64,000 nucleotides of DNA from Macrobrachium rosenbergii (taxonomy: Eukaryota > Arthropoda > Malacostraca > Decapoda > Palaemonidae), in assembly GCF_040412425.1 (NCBI RefSeq), contig NC_089766.1, forward strand, positions 50,031,797-50,095,796, given 5' to 3'. The position numbers were made by a program, and so were the translations under genes. Under the pieces are notes generated by a model that saw only the letters and a program-made list of their open reading frames with translations, did no database searches and was not told where the DNA came from. Shown here piece after piece: positions 35,454-46,355 of the stretch (the first letter of the stretch is position 1; each line of letters begins with the position of its first letter).

Positions 35454-36690
35454 GTGTCCAGAATTCGTGTCAGATATGTTTTCAGGATTATTGAAGGGGG
35501 ACAGATTCGGTGTACCTTCTTCCTTTTTGTTCTAAGTTTTCTTCTGGGTTATCTGTCGCTTCATCTCCGGCTCCCACATTCTCTGTTACTCCCTTTTCAG
35601 TCTCCTCTTCGGCCTTTTCTTCTTCTGCTCCGGTCTTTCCTGCGGCTTCCGCATCTTCCGTTTTCCCTCCTTCGATTTTGGTTTTCCTCCTCTCAGGTAA
35701 CTTCTTTTTATGCGTCTGCTATTCCTATGCCTCCTGCCTTTTCCTTCCTCAGTACAGTCTTCTCTGGTAGGAGGAGCTTCTGGACAGGCGAAAACCCAGT
35801 TTCGGCAGATTTTGGCCGCAGGGGTCTCTTGTTTCATCCCTTCGGGTATGCGCAACCCCTTGCTTCCACTTCATGCGGCTGTTCCGATAGTATCAGGTAT
35901 TTCACAGGGTTTTCCTGTCGATTCCAGTTCGGGTTTGCGCTCCGCGGTTTTGGCAGGGCTTGCAGGACCTTCTTTGAGCGGTCCACGGCTTTCATCGCCT
36001 GCATTTTCCGCGGTGGTAACTCGGGTAGCTTCTGCCTCTTTCATTCTCCCTCCTTCATCTTCTTCCGTCCCTCCGCAGCGGTTTTGTTTGCACATCCTCC
36101 CCCAAGATTTAACGATGTGGGTTTGGCTACTCTCACACGTCTTCCTCTTGGTAATGGGGAATCGGCTCCGGGTTTTTATCGGTTCAGCCTTCTCTTCCCG
36201 GCTGGTCCAACCATGCGGATTCATACCTGATTAGGTGCAGGTGTGCAACATTCTGGTTAGGTTGGTCCGATTGCGGACTCTTCATCGTTGTCCGGGGCTC
36301 CTGTCTCTTTTTCGTGTTGGCTGGTTTGGTTTGATCGGGTTAGCCAGGCTTTGGAGGAGGAGGACGTTCGCTTAGCATCGGTAGTTGCTTCTAATAGACA
36401 GCACTCTTCTCTTCTCTCTCCGAGTAGGACGTTTACACAGTTCCAGGTAATCCTTCGACAGGTGTCAGGTTGCCCCTCAACGAATCTGTTGAGGCAATCC
36501 TGTTTAAGTCTCCAGCGTCGTCTCGGCTCGCAGGGACTTCTCTTAGGGAAGCAGGTGCTTGGAGTATGTGTTGCGCAATCAGACTGAGGCTCTTACGCAT
36601 TCTTTCTGGATGCGGTCAAGTTATTGTAATGCGGGTTCTAGAGAGTGACGGCTATGTCCCTTCGGATCCGTGGCTGTTGGCAGCCTAATA
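35454..36690 (+). pseudogene. Gag-like region of DIRS-like element
   Basis: Open pieces in changing frames encode Ser/Pro/Ala-rich sequence (words such as SSAFSSSAPVFP and GPSLSGPRLSSP), then a leucine-rich part from about 36290 to 36690 (SVEAILFKSPASSRL). Placed before the YLDD RT as expected for the first ORF of DIRS elements. No zinc knuckle is seen. Several stops and frame changes. Confidence 0.5.
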
Positions 36691-36874
36691 AATTTATCTT
36701 GAGGGTTCTGGCTCACCAGGCTAAAAGCTTTGGGCTTCGCTTCACGACGTTGGAGCAGGAAAGTCAAAATTTCTATCCTGGTCATCTTCCCCCCTCAGTA
36801 TCCGGTCGTTCATAAGAAGGATTGCTTAGAACACCATTAGCCTTAGCTAATTCTTGTTCAAGGATGACGTAGCC

Positions 36875-37340
36875 AGTTTGACAAATATGGTTTCTTTTAA
36901 CTCATGTCTCCAGTATCGGCAATTATGCATCGTCGAGGATACAGAATGTTGAGGTATCTAGATGACTGTTTGATCCTGGCCTCCTCTCTAGAGGAGCTAG
37001 TAAGAGTGAGGGAATTCTATGGAATTCTTAACATATTCTGATAAGAGGATTCTCTCTTCCTTTGAGGGTTTTCACAACCCTAGGGAGTCCAATCGGTCCT
37101 TCAACAGATAGAAGGGTTCCCGTCCAGCAGGGAACGGCCAGTACCAGCTCGGAGAAGCCTCTTAGGGAGAGTCTCTCTCTCTCTCTCTCTCGTCCTCAGC
37201 TCGGTATTTTCCCGACCGCACAGTATTCGGAGTATGTCCAATTATCTTCCTTTCCCAGGAATTATTTACTGCCGTCTATTCTGGAAGCAGCTGCTTGGAA
37301 GTCCGTCTCAATGTTTATTCATTTTACTTAGAGATGTTTG
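36875..37340 (+). pseudogene. DIRS-type reverse transcriptase fragment
   Basis: Frame through the YLDD (36955-36966) is open from about 36897 to a TGA at 37039. It carries HRRGYRMLRYLDDCLILA followed by a helical stretch ELVRVREFYGIL. A frame change leads to a run with IGPSTDRRVPVQQG, and the (CT)n at about 37167-37189 interrupts what follows. The fingers and upstream palm are degraded. Confidence 0.65.
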
Positions 37341-37659
37341 ATTCGCCTCACAGTGTTTAGCGGCGAAGTCTATTATCTAGGGGCGGTTATTTAGCTGATG
37401 CGGTATTTGCTTAGTGAGGAGATTCTTAGGTTAACCAGATAGAGGAATTCCTTTTAGTCTTTAGAATTCTTAGGCAACAGTGATAAAATCACATGAACTT
37501 AGGTTTAGTGCGTTTTTAAGTATCTTAGTCTTTGATAGTTTCCCTACGAGAGTCCAAGGGGCTACTCTAGTAGGCTAGCTATTTCGTCGGCACCGAGATA
37601 ATTCTTTGCTTGTCGATCGTCGGACCTTATCCGGAGGATCAGCAGCTTGGCACACTGCT

Positions 37660-37990
37660 TTATTTCCCTCCATACATGAGAGGCTATGAATAGCCACATG
37701 GGAGGTCACCGTACTCCTCCATGCATGAGAGGTTCTGAAGAACCACATGGGAGGTCGATGGACCAAGACAGTACAGACCTGACGGGCGATCAAAGTACTC
37801 TCCAACATGTCTCATCACCAAAAGCAACGATTGATAAGGTGAGTGTTTAGCTAGATAGGTATCCTAGCCGAGAGTACTGACTTGACTGTCAATCAAAGTG
37901 CTCTCCAGCATGTCTCTTCACTGAAACCATTGATTGATATGGTGAGTGTTTGGCTAAATGGATATCTTATGCAGAGCAGATTGGTGAGCT
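37660..37990 (+). repeat. short tandem repeats inside the DIRS-like element
   Basis: CAT.CATGAGAGG.T.TGAA...CCACATGGGAGGTC occurs twice (from about 37671 and 37720). The block TCAAAGT.CTCTCCA.CATGTCTC plus GATTGATA.GGTGAGTGTTT occurs twice (from about 37790 and 37890). Confidence 0.8.
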
Positions 37991-38090
37991 ACCATCTCTG
38001 TGGTTGTCAAAGGGGAGTGCAATAGAATTGATCCTCCTCCCTAAATGTTGTTAATCGGGCTAATTCAGGTGTTCAGGAGTGTATTGCAAT

Positions 38091-38418
38091 ATGAAGTTTT
38101 CATAATAAAACTAATATTGTAATACTTACCTGAACAGCTGAATGATTCCCACCCTCCTTTCCCCACATCAATTTTGACCTTGAATAAAGCAATTGACGAA
38201 AGTGGGGCATGTTGGCGCACACCTGTGTCAGCGTTGCCAACCGTTTGTTATGGTAGCTCAAGTGACAAGATTTTACCTGCAGCATTGGTAATGCTGGCTG
38301 TTAAAATTCCTACTATAGTGGGGTAGGTAATTGAGAATTGTTCAGGCTAGTGGGATTAAGGGCTAATTCAGGTGTTCAGGTAAGTATTACAATATTAGTT
38401 TTATTATGAAAACTTCAT
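38091..38418 (-). mobile_element. inverted-repeat derivative of the DIRS-like element
   Basis: A 328-bp unit whose first 46 bp (ATGAAGTTTTCATAATAAAA ... CTTACCTGAACA) are repeated in inverse complement at its right end. Its inside, read on the - strand, matches the left end of the neighbouring element (34315-34510: ACCTGAATTAGCC, AACAGCCAGC.TTACCAA, GAGCTACCATAACAAACGGTTGG). So it is a terminus-to-terminus deletion product, or an inverted internal copy of the same element, abutting its right end. Confidence 0.75.
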
Positions 38419-38771
38419 ATTTCAGCCTCTAATGTTTAGGCACTGAAATGGACTTGTTCTTCATTCTGAGAACTCACATTTCTTTGTTAACACAATGCAA
38501 GTATGTTTTTGCTGATACCTGACATTATGTACACTATGTAAAATGAAAAACTTTCATGTTATCCAAGAAAATGAAGTGTAATGAATGAATTTTTATTCAT
38601 AGTTGAAAGCTCTTGGGAATTACTAATTTGGTGTACTGTAATTATGAAAAGAACTGTATATTTTTATGCTAATTTGCAGTTATCAGGAATTATTGTTGGC
38701 AAACATTACAAAAAAGACTCATTGTAATGAAATACTATAACAAAGAAGTTGATTAAAACTATTTTTTTCAG
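38419..38771. other. gene B intron 2, right end
   Basis: AT-rich intron ending in the acceptor TATTTTTTTCAG. No repeat recognised. Confidence 0.5.
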
Positions 38772-38884
38772 GAGAAGCACAAAAAAAATTCCCAGAGATT
38801 CAAGAATTCTTTAGCCCTGAGTTGGGGGGTGAGTTGAATTCCCAAGCTGTCATTCTAGATGAGGATTGCCATGCAGTATCAGTG
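38772..38884 (+). CDS. gene B, third visible coding exon
   Basis: Seen: acceptor TATTTTTTTCAG ending at 38771 and donor GTAAGT at 38885. With the G from the previous exon it starts Gly-Glu and reads 37 further codons without stop: EAQKKFPEIQEFFSPEL, then a Gly/Asn stretch and VILDEDCHAVSV, ending on a codon boundary. It is acidic with a possible short amphipathic helix (FPEIQEFF). The end HAVSV resembles CSVAV at the end of the matching gene A exon, at the same intron phase. Confidence 0.77.
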
Positions 38885-38987
38885 GTAAGTATTAACCTCA
38901 CGTGGGTAGGGACACATGCACATAACTTTTTCTCTGTAGTAGGAAATATTTGGGATCTAATTTTTTGTTTGTTTATCTTAACCCTTA

Positions 38988-40800
38988 AACGCTGAGCCTC
39001 TGTTTACAAAAGTGTCTGTCGTATGCTGGCGGCGTTCGGGAGTTAGCGCTGGAGGAAAAAGTTTTTTTAAAAATCACAGCACACTTAGTTGTTAAGATTA
39101 AGAGTTACTTTTTGGCTCCTTTTTGTCATTGCCTGAAGTTTAGTATCCAACCATCAGAAATGAAAAAAAGGGGATTTTGACAAAGGAAAATCTATTTCTG
39201 GGGGAAGTATTGGAATATATGACAGCGCGAAAAAAAAATTTCATATATAATTGTATACAAATCACGCTGTGAGCAAAACGGTTAAAGCTAATGAGTTATT
39301 TTTTTTCGTTGTATTGTACACTAAATTGCGATGAATTTGGTATATAACAAATTGTAAAACAATCAAAGCAACACAGAGAAAATATTATCACAAAATGATG
39401 CATGAATTCGTAATGTGTGGATGTAAAAAAAAGTTTTTTTCTAAAATTCACCATAAATCGAAATATTGTGCTAGAGACTTCCTGTTGGTTGCAAAAGGAA
39501 GGTAATTGATTGAATATTACTAGACTGTAAGTGTTTTAGCTTACAATTGCAGTTTTCGACCATTTAGGTCGAGTTAAAGTTGACCGAAGGTAAAATTTTT
39601 TCTATTTATCGTGATTTATATGAAAATATTTCAAAACTGATCAAAGCTACAACCATGAGTTATTTTTTTTGTATTCTACGTGATATTGTGCACATTTTCA
39701 TGTATAACACTGTATGTAAGGCCTAATATAAAACGGTGCGAAAATTACGACAAGGTGACTACAGAAATTCTGAGATTTTCAGCAGAGTTACCGCACGCGG
39801 AGGTAAGGAAAAAGTTTTTTCAAAAATTCACCATAAATCGAAATATTGTGCTAGAGACTTCTCGTTTGTTGCAAAATGAAGGTAAATGATTTAATGTTAC
39901 TAGAATGTAAGAGTTTTAGCTTACAATTGCGTTTTTTTACCATTTCGTTCGAGTCAATGTTGACCGAAGGTTGAAATTTTGGCACATCGTGATTTATATG
40001 AAAATATTTCAAAACTGATAAAAGCTACAACCATGGGTTGTTTTTTGTTGTATTTTACATGAAATTGCGCAATTTTCATATATAAAACTTTATGTAACGG
40101 CTAATATAAAATGGTGCAAAAACTTACGACAAAGTGACGAAAGAATTTCTGAGATTTTCGGCCGAGTTACCGTGCGGACGTAAGGAAAAGGTTTTTTCAA
40201 AAATTTACCATAAATCGAAATATTGTGCTAGAGACTTCCAATTTGTTGCAAAATGAAGGTAAATTATTGATTATTACTAGAATGTAAGAGTTTTAGCTTA
40301 CAATTGCGTTTTTTGACCATTTCGGTCAAGTCAAAGTTGACTGAAGGTTGAAGTTTTGACACTTTTGTGATTTATAAGAAAATATATCCAAACTGATAAA
40401 AGCTACAACCATGGGTTGTTTTTTGTTGTATTCTACATGAAATTGCACAGATTTTCATATATAAAACTTTATGTAACAGCTAATATAGAACGGTGCAAAA
40501 ATTATGACAAAGTGACGAAAGAATTTCTGAGATGCGTCGCTGATGCTCTGTAGTGCAAGAAGAAAGAAATTCGCGCATGCGCGGCTGGGTAACGCTTGTA
40601 AACAAAACAACTGTGTGATCCGTGAACTTCCAGCATCCCTCAAGGCGCGTAATTTAAAATCTTTCGCAAACTAGGCCTATAACTATTTTTCCGCGAATAT
40701 TTAAAAAACTTTTTGTAGTCAACGTACCGTACATCCACACGGCACCCTACGAACAATTTTAGTCGACGTACGATACGTCCAGTTGGCGTTTAAGGGTTAA
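38988..40800 (+). mobile_element. piggyBac-like non-autonomous element, TTAA flanked
   Basis: TTAA (38988-38991) and TTAA (40797-40800) flank ends CCCTTAAACGC and GCGTTTAAGGG, a perfect 11-bp inverted repeat. A TTAA target with CCC-starting ends is the piggyBac hallmark. The 1.8-kb inside has no transposase; it consists mostly of an array of about 378-bp repeats plus unique, CpG-containing ends (GTCGACGTACGATACGTCC on the right). It lies just after exon 3 in the 15.4-kb last intron of gene B. Confidence 0.78.
39240..40540 (+). repeat. tandem array of about 378-bp units inside the TTAA element
   Basis: CCATAAATCGAAATATTGTG recurs at 39451, 39831 and 40208 (spacings 380 and 377). Each unit contains GTGCTAGAGACTT, GTTTTAGCTTACAATTGC, a GACCGAAGG word, AAAGCTACAACCATG and TTCTGAGAT. 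A partial, more diverged unit precedes the first. Confidence 0.9.
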
Positions 40801-43274
40801 CATATAGAGGGGGATACAGGTATAAATGGCAATTTTTAATAAGTTTTTCATGAATAGTCTAAATGGGATACTGCTTACCAAATTAAGCCTTCTATGCAAG
40901 ACAGATATGTATTTTTAGAGGATAATTAATTAATTGAAAAGAAATTCTGCACTGAGAAAGGTATAGTATGAAAGGCTTATTAAAATGTTTGATTCTCAAG
41001 TTTGCAACTTTCTCAAAAGAATTTAAAATAAACTTACAACCCACTCTTGAGCTGAATTCTTTTGGCGAGGTGCATCAGCAGAAATGACTGGTGGGGAAGC
41101 ACCGCTCTGGCATTTCACCAACATCGGGAAAATGTTTATTATTTCCTGTGAATCTTGCCTAGCACTCATATAGCTACTGTATAAACTTTGGTCTGCTGGC
41201 TCGCTCGGTAGTTGAGAAAAATAAAAGAGGGTGTTTTCCTGGTCTATTGGTTGATCTCGTCCTCCTACTTAACTTTCCTCTGGTAAATAAGGAGAGAGCA
41301 ACTCTGTTTTCTATACCATAATGTTCTGCTGCTGAAGTGTTCTCATCACTGGCAGTGCCCTGTGGTTGTTGGGAAGTATTAGAATTTTATTTTTCTTGTG
41401 CTGCCCACGAAAATTAGTGTAGTTCTACCATTTATGTTGTGTAGGATGTCTTCACCATATATTAAACCAATCCCTGAAGGTAAATATTGCAGGAATAATT
41501 GTGGGAACAGTTTTTTTTTTTAATAAGCATGACAGGCACACACTTATTAATATTATGAAACTGTATATTAAGTTCTTTCTTCTCTCTTTCAAATGGTTGA
41601 AGCTAGGAAGCTTCAGTATATGCAGTTCCATCTGTCTTCTATACCAACTGTTTTGCATTCCCTAACCATGTGAAAGCATGTTCTGTGTGCCCATCTGAAC
41701 AGGACATAGCCTTTGAACTTTCCCATGTCAGTTCAGTAGCTGTCAAAGAGAGCTGTCTGCGAGGCAACCTATTTTTGCCCAGCAGATGGAGGGTTGTGTC
41801 GCTACCATTTCCCTGTCGGTCGCCTCCGCCCCTGACATGGGAGGAGATTGGCCTACTTTACCCAAAGCCACATGGGTGGGAGGAATCATCTGTGCACCCT
41901 TCGGATTATTCACAGCAGCGCAAGCGACAGCTTGTTTCATTTTGGGGACCTGAATCATACAGTTTTTTATATATCTTGTTCAAAATTCAAAACAAAACAT
42001 AATCCTGTGGCATAATGGTATTAACTTTCCAACCTTCTGGATAATTTCCTCGTGTTTGTATGTCTGCTCATTTTTTGGTATTTAAGTGCAGCATGGCTAC
42101 TTTTGACACGCAAAACACAGTCAATTAAAATGTGTTTGTTTTTTCTTGGATTTTCTTTGATTTCATTACTTTTGTACAAGTGGATTTTCTGAGTGCTGAG
42201 CATTTTGTTTTTAAACCATTTCATACCACAAATAGTTGTCTAACAATCTTTTTCAATTACTTGTTGTACACATTCTTTGTAACACTCATGGTATTGTTTG
42301 TGTACATCTTTGTATTGTGAGAACCCTAGTTTCACAAAGTGATGTGTTTGAGTGTGTTCAGACGTATTTGCTGTAAAAATAAGTAAATTGTTATATATGT
42401 TATTAAACTCTGCCTCATTAAACTTGCACTTCAAGTACACACTTAAAAGAAAGAAGCAGTATGCCCAGTGGAAGTTAGTACAAAAAACAATCTACAGCAG
42501 TTCATAAATTAGGGGAAAGCATTTAAAGTAATTTAGAGGAGTCCCTTCGACCTGTTCTTAAGGCAGAGGAACACGAAGTACAAGCTGTTGGTTACATCTC
42601 AAACTTGTAAAGAATTTTTCACTAGAAGATATTGTGATGCAGTGGGGATGTGCTTCTGCTTTTATTTCTTTCCTTAAAGATTTGGTAATCACCCATGGAA
42701 TTGTTGTACACTAAGTCCCTAGTTACTGCTGGGACTATGTAGCATGAAGTGCGACGAGAGGTTTGTTGCCTCCTCTTTTGCTTTAAAAGTTCTGGTATTG
42801 AGCAATGGGGAAATGAAGGTGCACTTGTTTATAGAGCATACCTGCTATTAAGTGGGTATTTGTAGTTGGACCCTTAAAATCTGGCATAATCTACGGTAAT
42901 GCATACACCTATGCCAGGCTAAAGCTGATCATCGCTAGTTTAAGAAATATGCGTATGAATGCAAAGGAAATAGCATGCACATACACATGGAGTAATGACA
43001 AATTTTTTTACTCACCACAGCAAGTTGATTATAAAAGTTTCTACAGGTGATAAGTGGTGTCACAGCTGACTGAAGTGTTTTGGCCTAGGGCAGGCTTCTT
43101 CGCATACATGCTCACAAAAAACACCATGCCAATCAACATATTCTAAATGTTTGCAGTTCTATGCAGCAAATAATCTAAATTATTATTTATATCCCAAGAA
43201 AAATATACACAAAAACAAAAAAGTTTACCCACAAAAAACAAAAAGTATCAAAATCTATCCAACACGCTAAAAAA

Positions 43275-43278
<4 letters not shown>
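40801..43278. other. gene B intron 3, nothing recognised
   Basis: AT-rich. An open stretch at 41670-42002 is of mixed composition with no domain. No terminal repeats or splice-site pairs fit the gene model. Confidence 0.4.

Positions 43279-43356
<78 letters not shown>
43279..43356. repeat. (CT)n microsatellite
   Basis: About 39 uninterrupted CT units. Confidence 0.97.
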
Positions 43357-43357
<1 letters not shown>

Positions 43358-43424
43358 ATTTAGAATGGTGAGGCATGATTAAAGTGAGAGCAAGAAAAAC
43401 AGTCATCTCTTGCAAGCAAACATC

Positions 43425-43792
43425 AACCCGTGATTGGTTTCATCGACCATGACGTGCATTTCTTCATCTATCTATAAAAAAGCAAAAATTGTCAAATTCT
43501 TGGCTATTTTGATTCATTTCAAAATCGTTGGGTACTCCTGCTGATCTAGTAAACACAGAATTATTTGGGACAAAATCATGGCCATCAATCCAACCAGTGC
43601 CAAACGTCACATGCGAACAGACCGTCCACTTGACAGTGAATGCGAGGGGGAGGACTCCGACCCTCCGCTGTTTCTAATGGTGAATGGACCCTCACCCCCA
43701 AGGGATTCTTTCTTCTTCACCAGTAATCTCTCCTTCATGCTGGTCACTATCATCACTATCAGAATAACGTTCTTGTATATTAATAGGGTCAT
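43425..43792 (-). pseudogene. piggyBac transposase N-terminal fragment
   Basis: On the - strand an acidic/serine-rich leader (GGSESSPSHSL) is followed, after a frame change, by TFGTGWIDGHDF, then FTRSAGVPNDFE, a spacer with FDNFCFFID, and after another shift EEMHVMVDETNH (DETN coded at about 43433-43444). The order W...F..G(V/I)...F..F......V.ETN is that of the start of piggyBac-derived transposase domains. No DDD catalytic part follows; a (CT)n run lies beyond. Degraded, non-functional. Confidence 0.45.
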
Positions 43793-43918
43793 TTAGTTCT
43801 TCGTCCCCCCACCCCGAGGTGCTGGATTGATCAGAGAAGGGAGCAGGAGAACCTTCCACCTTCACTTCCTATGGAGGACTGGTATCCTAATGCCAAACAT
43901 GACTGAGGGCTGATTGAG

Positions 43919-44320
43919 TTGCCTATTTGTCACCAATACTATACTCATGTTATACAAGAAAAATTGCACCAATTCTGCTCAGATTATTTGGGAGGCAAAT
44001 TAATATGTCATATGACATACCCTGGAATTCACTACAAAGTTAACAGTAGACATCATTTGACATCTCCAGGACTTATAGGGTTAATCTTGTCAGTCCTGAC
44101 AAAATACAACATGATCTTTGGCACGAAATCACCATCCTTGCTGTACTTTACAGCAACTCTCTCTCAAATGGTACCTCTGAGACAGGATCCAGAGAAGAAC
44201 AGGTCCGCTAACTTGGTGACAAAAATAAGACCTTATCTGCACAGGTGGTCTTGTGAGCCCCTCCGTACTAGAGATTCCTATGTCCAGATGCTGTTCATTT
44301 ATGCAGTCTTTTATTTATGA
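43919..44320 (+). other. unrecognised open stretch of 133 codons
   Basis: Open + strand frame from 43919 to 44320 that includes Cys/His residues (for example PICHQYYTHV and LICHMTYPGIHYK) but no pattern I recognise, and no splice site fits gene B. It is unusually long for this base composition. It could be part of an old transposon connected with the piggyBac fragment next to it, or chance. Confidence 0.25.
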
Positions 44321-45013
44321 TAATCCATGTACGTTAGTAAAACTAAACTTCAGTTAAGACTTTCTTAAAATTTTCACTTTACTGCTAAGCTGAGCCACTT
44401 GGGCCATGTGTCTTTGAAAGTCCAAGAGCATAAAACTGTCTAGTAAGAAGGATAAAAACAAAACCATATTCATCCTAAGTATTGAATGGTTTCATTTAAC
44501 AAAATAAGAACAAATAACATCTCGATATCCATTCAGTATTAGGTTATAAGTTTCATAAATTTCTTTTCATGCCTCTGCACTAATTCTTTTTCTTTTCATT
44601 TATTACAATAACTTTATTTAGATATTTCATCCTAAGATACACAGGAAGTTTAGCAAGAAACTAATTGCATCTTTGGCAGCATCAGCTTCAGCAGTTCTAA
44701 TTGAGAAACTAGGAACTTTATTCGATCTTTACCTTCCGTAAAGCTTTGCCATGAGCCGCAGTAAATATCTCTCTCGTAATAGATAACAGACATGAAAGCA
44801 TCAGAAGGCACATGTAGTTTGCCCCTCTCAATTGTGCTCAGCCATGATTTTTCTAATTACTTGCTTTTTGTTCTTTTATTCCTAAATTAGGACATTTCAA
44901 TGCAGAATTCTTGGCGATGCAGCCGCAACGTAACAAAGAGACTCTTCTTCTGTTAAGTTAAATATTGATTTTTCAAGTTTTCCTTCCTCTTTCTTGGTCA
45001 GATTGTTCTTCTG
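44321..45013. other. gene B intron 3, nothing recognised
   Basis: AT-rich with no repeat landmarks. Confidence 0.4.
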
Positions 45014-45289
45014 TACAGGCAGTCCCCAGTTAGGGGCGCAGGTTCCGTCCCAACTGTGTGATGATAAGTGAAAATCTCCGATAACCAAAAATCGGCGATT
45101 TTCAGCGCCGATAACTGGAGATCAGCGCCTCTGTTAGGTATATATTGGTGCCAGTACTTGATTATCGGTGCTGATAAGTGAAAATTGGCACATTTCAGCG
45201 CAGAAAATCTCTGACTTTCATCGCTAGACAAGCGCTGAAAAACCGGATTGCCGATAACTGAGCCCGCAGATAACTGGAGACTGCATGTA
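45014..45289 (-). mobile_element. MITE, CAGGCAGTCCCC family, reverse copy
   Basis: TA-flanked. Left CAGGCAGTCCCCAGTTAGGG, right ATAACTGGAGACTGCATG. Internal landmarks (GGTTCCGTCCC near the left, CGCTAGACAAGCGCTG and AACCGGATTGCCGATAAC near the right) are the complements of those in copies 1, 3 and 4, so it lies in the opposite orientation. Confidence 0.87.
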
Positions 45290-45998
45290 TTATCATCCAT
45301 GATACATTAATTTTTAATTTCAAGTTGACTTGGACTTTTAAAGAAAATGCTAGTCAGGCACATTTCAACTGACAATTTTCATTCGCTATTCTATTTTGCA
45401 CTAGCAGATGATGACAGCTGCCTGTGTCCATGCATCTCTTACTTTAAGTTCTCGGAAGAAGGAAGAAACATATTTAAACGTAAAGACTTGACTTTTCTTT
45501 TTGTCTTAAAACAGCCAAAAACTGCGTTGTTGTTTGGCATTGACCGTGAAAAATGTTTTTACGGACATTCACTTTGAGAAGAAATGTTGGTGAATGAGGC
45601 CTTGTACAAGAAAGTTGGTATTTATATGATGTAATCTTACACTTAATGAATTGATGTCTACCGAAGAAGTCTCTAGACACAGGATAAAGATAAAAAAGAA
45701 ACAGAGGGACTTATTTTGGGTTGCCTTTTTAAGCTGAATCTTTGACTTAAGTTGTCTTAGCCCAAGCCCTGTCAAGTATTGAGGGCTCACATGAGTTCAT
45801 TCACCAACCTGCTCAGACTCAAACCTGCACGTAAACAGACCCATTCTTTTCTGGATTCTGCTCTGAACATGGTTACCCTCCTTGGTCCATTATACCTGAT
45901 ATCAATTCTCAGCTAGAGGCAGAGCAGGATTATAACATCACGCAGGGGTCACTTGTTGGTTTACTTTTCAAGTTAGTTATGTTTTCTGTGGTTTGGTT
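45290..45998. other. gene B intron 3, nothing recognised
   Basis: AT-rich; no exon, no repeat recognised. Confidence 0.4.
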
Positions 45999-46355
45999 TA
46001 CAGTAAACCCCCTGTATTTGCGTTCTCACAATTCGCGGACTCACTCATTCGTGGGTTTCTCTGTGGAACATATCTACCCATTATTTGTGGAAAATTCGCC
46101 CGTTTGCGGTATTTTTCACTGAGAAATATTCACTAATTACTGTATTTTCATATAATTTTCATGAACAAATGCACTTTTTGTGATAAAACTATTAAAATAC
46201 TCAGGTATAAGCATTTTTACAGGGTTTTTCTTGTGTTTAAACTATCAAAATGGGCAGTTCTAAGTGTTTTAGAGGGGTTGTAAGTATTTGCGGATTTTAG
46301 CTATTCGTGGGGGGTGTGTGGTACGCATCCCCCGCGAATACAGGGGGTTCACTGT
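45999..46355 (+). mobile_element. Tigger/pogo-like MITE, copy at 46 kb
   Basis: Left TA then CAGTAAACCCCCTGTATTTG; right CGCGAATACAGGGGGTTCACTG, then TG instead of TA. Shares GAGAAATATTCACTAATTAC, AAATGCACTTTTTGTGATAA and TTAAAATACTCAG with the copy at 28.6 kb in the same orientation. Confidence 0.87.

Larger units (their letters stand above)
34303..38090 (+). mobile_element. DIRS-like retroelement, internally deleted
   Basis: Inverted ends: 34303-34336 (ATTGCAATACACTCC, then TGAACACCTGAATTAGCC) is the complement of 38058-38090 apart from one base. Inside, on the + strand, come a Ser/Pro-rich Gag-like region (about 35454-36690), then a reverse transcriptase piece with MLRYLDDCLILASS, where YLDD lies at 36955-36966, as in DIRS-family RTs. 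I find no tyrosine recombinase or methyltransferase. The 3.8-kb length is below the 5-6 kb usual for the order. The G+C content is higher than in the host intron around it. DIRS elements are known from decapod genomes. The element lies in intron 2 of gene B in the same orientation. Confidence 0.7.

Noticed and set aside
35586..36224. - strand basic and acidic frames at 35586-35855 and 35871-36224
   Set aside because: Antisense of the Ser/Pro-rich Gag-like region of the DIRS-like element, which is oriented + by its YLDD motif.
39240..40540. Evenly spaced CCATAAATCGAAATATTGTG as possible CRISPR or regulatory array
   Set aside because: The intervening sequence is itself repeated, so the period is a 378-bp tandem repeat, not repeat plus spacer.
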